From NCBI GenBank assembly GCA_900768735.1, contig CAAGDZ010000246.1, positions 1-10,383 on the forward strand: a DNA stretch of 10,383 nt, in the 5' to 3' direction. The notes beneath the pieces were generated by a model that saw nothing but the letters and a program-made list of their open reading frames with translations, was not told the origin of the DNA and did no database searches. Made by a program: the position numbers and the translations under genes. Shown piece by piece: positions 7,190-10,383 of this stretch (positions are counted from its first letter, which is position 1; the number at the start of each line of letters is the position of its first letter). Origin of the DNA: Oscillospiraceae bacterium (GTDB lineage Bacteria > Bacillota > Clostridia > Oscillospirales > Ruminococcaceae).

Positions 7190-7604
7190 GTTGCTCTTTT
7201 ACCCACAGGTATATGCTGATGCCGAGCGCCGCCGCAATTACGGCGGTTATCATAACGGTAACGACATTAAATGTGCCGAACAGGTACGGAAAAGCCGAGC
7301 ATACCCCCGCTATCGAAAGCAGTACGATATGCGCCGTCTGGCTTTTGCCCCGACCGACGGTCTGGAGCACCGACAGCAAAAGGCAGATAGCCGTCATGAC
7401 CCCGCATATCATGTAAAAGAACATGGCATAGCCGAACGGCATCATGCTGAAATACGAATAGGTTTCATAAATATATACCGCTTGTCCGCTTTCATTCACC
7501 AGCGAAAATGTCATCACCGCGCCGAGCGGCAGTATTTCAAGCACCAGTGCCGCAAGCACAAAAAGCGCCCGCACCGCCTTTGCAATATTTACACCTTTTT
7601 TCAT
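7182..7604 (-). CDS. Small four-helix integral membrane protein of unknown function
   Basis: 140 residues that I do not recognise as a named family. It begins with a basic stretch MKKGVNIAKAVR. Hydrophobic helices follow at about 10-33, 55-82, 90-108 and 112-134, and the tail KEQRT is charged. The loop between helices 1 and 2 (about 35-54) is rich in tyrosine. The first residues are too short for a cleavable signal peptide with certainty, and helix 1 probably stays as an anchor. ATG at 7604 lies only 12 nt after the stop of the alpha-galactosidase gene and has no clear ribosome binding site, so reinitiation by ribosomes finishing the upstream gene is likely. It ends 22 nt before the WYL gene. 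By position it could be a membrane partner of either neighbour, but nothing in its sequence says so. Confidence 0.8.
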   Translation of the reverse strand: MKKGVNIAKAVRALFVLAALVLEILPLGAVMTFSLVNESGQAVYIYETYSYFSMMPFGYAMFFYMICGVMTAICLLLSVLQTVGRGKSQTAHIVLLSIAGVCSAFPYLFGTFNVVTVMITAVIAAALGISIYLWVKEQRT

Positions 7605-7616
7605 AACATGAATCTA

Positions 7617-9809
7617 TCAGTCAACCATGACAAAGTGCGCTATATAAGAGCGGAAGTCGCCCCACAGGCTCGGCACGTCAAAGCCGCTGTTCATCAGCAG
7701 CTCGGCGGAATACACTCTGCCGGTCTGCTCGTGGCGGTAGTATCTGCCCTTTTGCAGACCTTTAAGCTTTACCCTGTGCAGGAACACGCTCGGTTCTTTA
7801 AGCACCTGAACGTATGTAAACAGCGTCTCGCTCTTGTCCTTTGCCACAAACTGCCACGCGTCAAAGCGGTCATTTGCAAACGGGTTGCCGATACGGTAGT
7901 AGTCGCCGTTTCTTACAAGCGGATTGTACTTGTTGAACTCGGCAATCTGCTCCTTTATCGCATACTTGTCGTCGTCGGAAATCTTAGTAACATCAAGCTC
8001 ATAGCCGAAGGTACCCGACATAGCGACATGACCCCTTGTTTCAAACGGGGTGATTCTGCCCACACAATGATTGGGACTGTCGGAGACGTGCGCGCCGAAG
8101 CAGGAGCAGGGATAGCACAGCGAGGTACCGTACTGTATTTTAAGGCGCTCGATGGCGTCGGTGTCGTCGCTTGTCCATATCTGCGGCGAATAGTAAAGCA
8201 TACCCGCGTCAAAGCGCGAGCCGCCGCCGGCACAGTTTTCAAGCAGCAAATCAGGAAAATCGGTGAGCAGTCTTTCCTGCATCTCGTATACGCCGAGTAC
8301 ATATCTGTGCCAGATTTCGCGCTGTCTTTCGGGCGGGAATACCTCGTTTCCGACTTCGCTGAGCTGTCGGTTCATATCCCACTTTACATACTCGATATTC
8401 GCGCTTGACAGTATCGTCTTTATCTGCGAATAGATATAGTCGCGCACGTCCTGCCGCGAAAAGTCGATGACGAGCTGGCTTCTGACTGTAGTGCGGTGTC
8501 TGCCCGGGATGTGTATGCACCAGTCGGGGTGCTTTTTGTAAAGCTCGCTGTCGGGGCTTATCATCTCCGGCTCGAACCATATACCGAACTTGAGTCCTAT
8601 TTTGTTTACCTCATCTACAAGGTATTTCAGTCCGCCCTTGATTTTGTCCTCGTTTACAAACCAGTCGCCGAGTGACGAGCGGTCGTCGTTTCTGTGTCCG
8701 AACCAGCCATCGTCCATGACAAGCATCTCGATGCCCGCCTTTTTCGCTTCGCGCGCGATGTCAAGCAGCTTTTCGGTATCGAAATTGAAATATGTAGCCT
8801 CCCAGTTATTTATCAGTATCGGGCGGCGCATATCCCGCCATTTTCCTCTTATCAGATTTTTACGCATAAGGTCGTGCAAATTTCTCGACATCTGACCTAT
8901 GCCCTCGCCCGAATAGGTCATGATGACCTCCGGCGCCTGAAACTCCTCGTCTATGTCAAGATGCCAAGAAAAATCGTAGGGGTTTATGCCCATCACTACG
9001 CGGGTCTTTTCGTACTGACCCACCTCTGCCATGCCCAAAAACGAGCCGGAGTAGACAAACGCAAAGCCGTACGCCTCGCCGTAGTCCTCGGTCGCGGTAT
9101 GGTCGCATATCGCGAAAAAGTTGTTGTGCGCGTGGCTTGTAGCGCCGCGGTTAGAATCTATCGACTGCTTGCCGAAGCGCAGAGGAAAGCGCTGTACATG
9201 GCGCTCGCGTGCCCATGTACCGTACAGGGTAATCATATCATAGTCCATGCGGTCAAGGTCTACGCAGGTCGAGAGCAGGCGGCGCAGCTCAATCGGGTCG
9301 CTGCCCTTGTTTATCACCTTTACCGAGCGGGTTATTACGTCGCACGCCTCAAACACGCCGTACTGCAGTATTATCTCCATGCCGTTGTGCGGGTCGTGGC
9401 AGAAAAGCTCGAGGCTCTCCACCTCGTCGTCGGCGCCGTAGGTCGCGGGAAGTCCCGTAAGCTTCGGCTTGCCCTTTGAGATTTTATATTCCTTATAATA
9501 GCACTCGCAGGCGGACATACCGTACTTGTCCATCACCTGAAAGCACGGCTCGCGGAAGTCAGCAACACCGCTTGTCGGAAACTCGATAGGCGCACAGTCA
9601 AAGCTGTGCGGTCCCATAGCGTCATGGTCTGCGGGAACAAATGGCGCGTCGTCGGGTATTCTCAGCATATGGGTTATATCCGTTTCGGGAATTTTCCCTC
9701 CGTAATATAGATGAAGCAGGTTTTTGCTTTCCGTTACATGGATAGCGTAGGTGCTGTTTGCGGTGTCAAGCTTGAACACCCGCTTTTTCTCGTCGTAAAT
9801 AATAGACAT
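7617..9809 (-). CDS. Alpha-galactosidase, glycoside hydrolase family 36
   Basis: 730 residues, full length for cytoplasmic bacterial GH36 enzymes; no signal peptide. It has an N-terminal beta-sandwich (about 1-320), a catalytic barrel (about 330-640) and a C-terminal beta domain. Key motifs are NNWEATYF (334-341), MDDGWFG (365-371), KWDMNR (476-481) with nucleophile D478, ENCAGGG (524-530) and WTSDDTDA (545-552) with acid/base D548. These numbers coincide with those I recall for Geobacillus AgaA (D478, D548, W336), which supports this start. C526 rather than Trp fits the AgaA-type subgroup. It cleaves terminal alpha-1,6-galactose from melibiose, raffinose or stachyose taken up by the cell. 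The frame stays open to 9890, but that start would fall in the promoter -35 box. ATG at 9809 has AAAGGA upstream. It heads the operon. Confidence 0.96.
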   Translation of the reverse strand: MSIIYDEKKRVFKLDTANSTYAIHVTESKNLLHLYYGGKIPETDITHMLRIPDDAPFVPADHDAMGPHSFDCAPIEFPTSGVADFREPCFQVMDKYGMSACECYYKEYKISKGKPKLTGLPATYGADDEVESLELFCHDPHNGMEIILQYGVFEACDVITRSVKVINKGSDPIELRRLLSTCVDLDRMDYDMITLYGTWARERHVQRFPLRFGKQSIDSNRGATSHAHNNFFAICDHTATEDYGEAYGFAFVYSGSFLGMAEVGQYEKTRVVMGINPYDFSWHLDIDEEFQAPEVIMTYSGEGIGQMSRNLHDLMRKNLIRGKWRDMRRPILINNWEATYFNFDTEKLLDIAREAKKAGIEMLVMDDGWFGHRNDDRSSLGDWFVNEDKIKGGLKYLVDEVNKIGLKFGIWFEPEMISPDSELYKKHPDWCIHIPGRHRTTVRSQLVIDFSRQDVRDYIYSQIKTILSSANIEYVKWDMNRQLSEVGNEVFPPERQREIWHRYVLGVYEMQERLLTDFPDLLLENCAGGGSRFDAGMLYYSPQIWTSDDTDAIERLKIQYGTSLCYPCSCFGAHVSDSPNHCVGRITPFETRGHVAMSGTFGYELDVTKISDDDKYAIKEQIAEFNKYNPLVRNGDYYRIGNPFANDRFDAWQFVAKDKSETLFTYVQVLKEPSVFLHRVKLKGLQKGRYYRHEQTGRVYSAELLMNSGFDVPSLWGDFRSYIAHFVMVD

Positions 9810-9819
9810 CGTTTGTCCG

Positions 9820-9825
9820 TCCTTT
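9820..9825 (-). promoter_or_regulatory. Ribosome binding site deciding the alpha-galactosidase start
   Basis: Minus-strand AAAGGA lies 10 nt before the ATG at 9809. Together with the promoter at 9862-9890 it rules out the longer reading that begins at 9890. Confidence 0.55.
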
Positions 9826-9835
9826 GCATTTTTTG

Positions 9836-9851
9836 AGCTGAGTACACAGCT
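9836..9851. promoter_or_regulatory. Candidate operator downstream of the alpha-galactosidase promoter
   Basis: The 16-bp imperfect palindrome AGCTGAGTACACAGCT is symmetric except for one mismatched pair. It occupies roughly +5 to +20 of the predicted transcript, a classic position for a repressor to block elongation or open-complex escape. The cognate protein is not known; the WYL protein of this operon or a distant sugar repressor are both possible. Confidence 0.4.
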
Positions 9852-9861
9852 GTTCATTATT

Positions 9862-9890
9862 ACTATAGCACATTTTTGCAAAACATACAA
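9862..9890 (-). promoter_or_regulatory. Sigma-A promoter of the alpha-galactosidase operon
   Basis: Minus strand: -35 TTGTAT (9885-9890), 17-bp spacer, -10 TATAGT (9862-9867) preceded by TGC (extended -10). Transcription should start near 9855, about 46 nt before the ATG. The spacer contains the perfect palindrome TTTTGCAAAA (9874-9883). Confidence 0.68.
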
Positions 9891-10015
9891 CCAAAAATTT
9901 GTTTTTTTACTGCCACTTTGTCGCTTTTCGGCGGCAAAACCCGCTCTCGTATATCCGTACCGCTAAATCGATATTGTTATATAGATAAATACATACCGAT
10001 ATTCCTAAAATATAT
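9891..10015. other. Core of the divergent intergenic region, no gene seen
   Basis: Between the -35 boxes of the divergent alpha-galactosidase and dehydrogenase promoters lies about 125 bp of mostly AT-rich DNA with no ribosome binding site linked to a plausible frame. A 62-codon minus-strand frame (9907-10095) crosses the dehydrogenase promoter and is not believed. Confidence 0.5.
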
Positions 10016-10044
10016 TTTACATTCCGCACGGAGTGTGTTAAAAT
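10016..10044 (+). promoter_or_regulatory. Sigma-A promoter of the iron-containing alcohol dehydrogenase
   Basis: -35 TTTACA (10016-10021), 17-bp spacer, -10 TAAAAT (10039-10044) preceded by TGT (extended -10). Start predicted near 10051, giving a leader of about 86 nt. The -10 box lies inside the Rex-type palindrome. Confidence 0.68.
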
Positions 10045-10051
10045 ATTAACA
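10036..10051. promoter_or_regulatory. Rex-type redox operator over the dehydrogenase -10 box
   Basis: TGTTAA-AATA-TTAACA is a perfect 6-4-6 inverted repeat. It matches the core of the clostridial Rex consensus as I know it, TTGTTAANNNNTTAACAA, lacking only the outermost T/A pair. Rex represses fermentation genes at low NADH/NAD+ and leaves DNA when NADH rises. Because the site covers the -10 box, binding would block RNA polymerase. Regulation is inferred from the site; the rex gene is not in the window. Confidence 0.75.
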
Positions 10052-10067
10052 GAACAAAAGAAAGAGC

Positions 10068-10092
10068 TCCCGCAAGAAATATAACCGCGGGA
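10068..10092 (+). other. Leader hairpin of the dehydrogenase mRNA
   Basis: TCCCGC (10068-10073) pairs perfectly with GCGGGA (10087-10092) across a 13-nt A-rich loop, in the 5' leader. No T run follows, so it is not an intrinsic terminator. It may stabilise the transcript or be incidental. Confidence 0.35.
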
Positions 10093-10122
10093 CACGGCGA
10101 AATGAAATTTTTAACATATAAC

Positions 10123-10129
10123 AGGAGGA
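10123..10129 (+). promoter_or_regulatory. Strong ribosome binding site of the dehydrogenase
   Basis: AGGAGGA, complementary to the 3' end of 16S rRNA, ends 7 nt before the ATG at 10137. It is the strongest such site in the window and fixes the start. Confidence 0.85.
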
Positions 10130-10136
10130 CAAAACA

Positions 10137-10383
10137 ATGTACAGATTTACATTACCGAGAGACCTTTACCATGGTCAGGGCTCGCTTGAGGCTCTTAAGT
10201 CATTCAAGGGCAAGAGAGCTATGATAGTAGTCGGCGGCGGCTCCATGAGACGCTTCGGCTTTCTGGACAAGGCAATTTCTTACCTTAAAGAAGCAGGCAT
10301 GGAGGTAGAGCTTTTTGAAAATGTTGAGCCCGATCCTTCTGTAGAGACGGTTATGAAGGGCGCTGACGCTATGCTGAAGTTCC
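10137..10383 (+). CDS. Iron-containing alcohol dehydrogenase, N-terminal 82 codons (runs off the right edge)
   Basis: The visible part starts MYRFTLPRDLYHGQGSLEAL and has a Rossmann-type cofactor site VVGGGSMRRFGF (31-42), then EVELFENVEPDPSVETV (56-72), the usual N-terminal layout of group III Fe-dependent alcohol dehydrogenases (butanol, lactaldehyde or 1,3-propanediol dehydrogenase-like). The iron ligands lie further on, outside the window. The family reduces aldehydes to alcohols with NAD(P)H in the cytoplasm; exact substrate and cofactor cannot be told from this part. ATG at 10137 has AGGAGGA at 7 nt. Arg is mostly AGA (4 of 5) and Ala mainly GCT or GCA, unlike the CGC/GCC-rich genes to the left, which suggests high expression. 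It is transcribed away from the alpha-galactosidase operon and carries a Rex-type operator. Confidence 0.93.
   Translation, partial: MYRFTLPRDLYHGQGSLEALKSFKGKRAMIVVGGGSMRRFGFLDKAISYLKEAGMEVELFENVEPDPSVETVMKGADAMLKF

Noticed and set aside
7002..8408. Plus-strand open frame of 468 codons
   Set aside because: It lies antisense to the WYL start, the small membrane protein and the alpha-galactosidase. The product has no recognisable domain and is rich in His/Arg/Ala as expected for a shadow frame.
8694..9479. Plus-strand open frame of 261 codons
   Set aside because: Entirely antisense to the alpha-galactosidase coding sequence; no family resemblance or ribosome binding site.
9810..9890. Longer N-terminus for the alpha-galactosidase (27 extra residues)
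   Set aside because: The extra Met codon lies in the -35 box of the promoter and has no ribosome binding site. The shorter form reproduces the residue numbering recalled for AgaA.
9907..10095. Minus-strand frame of 62 codons in the divergent intergenic region
   Set aside because: It runs across the dehydrogenase promoter and Rex-type site and has no ribosome binding site or recognisable sequence.

Overview
The window looks like chromosomal DNA of an anaerobic gut Clostridia member, most likely Oscillospiraceae/Ruminococcus-like. This is inferred from the gene content (cytoplasmic GH36 alpha-galactosidase, WYL regulator, VTC-domain protein, Fe-dependent alcohol dehydrogenase with a Rex-type operator), purine-rich Shine-Dalgarno sites, mixed GC with AT-rich intergenic gaps, and frequent ATA isoleucine codons. 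No rRNA, tRNA, IS element, phage gene, CRISPR array or defence island was seen.

Layout. (1) 1-459, minus: N-terminal part of a VTC-type polyphosphate polymerase domain protein with a clear sigma-A promoter at 498-526. (2) 551-2331, minus: a single-gene unit encoding a degenerate-GGDEF/intact-EAL cyclic-di-GMP protein, with its own promoter (2303-2331) and a textbook intrinsic terminator (551-578). (3) 2332-2538: an AT-rich gap without a convincing gene. (4) 2539-9890, minus: six codirectional genes behind one visible promoter. In transcription order they are GH36 alpha-galactosidase, a four-helix membrane protein, a WYL-domain regulator, a DUF3810 membrane protein with an HExxH motif, an ADP-ribosylglycohydrolase-family protein and a MATE exporter. 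The first five are separated by 12 nt, 22 nt, -4 nt (ATGA overlap) and 23 nt. The MATE gene follows after 69 nt. (5) 9891-10136: a divergent control region. (6) 10137-10383, plus: the first 82 codons of an iron-containing alcohol dehydrogenase.

How the genes may work together. The alpha-galactosidase releases galactose from raffinose-family or melibiose-type sugars in the cytoplasm. The divergent dehydrogenase reoxidises NADH at the end of fermentation and carries a perfect Rex-type operator over its -10 box, so it is probably derepressed when NADH is high. The WYL, DUF3810 and ADP-ribosylglycohydrolase genes form a tight cluster of a regulator, a membrane metalloprotease-like protein and a possible ADP-ribose-processing protein. 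Their shared purpose is not known from the sequence and is the least explained part of the window. The VTC and GGDEF-EAL genes are independent transcription units. All four promoters proposed here share a 17-bp spacer and a TGn extended -10.
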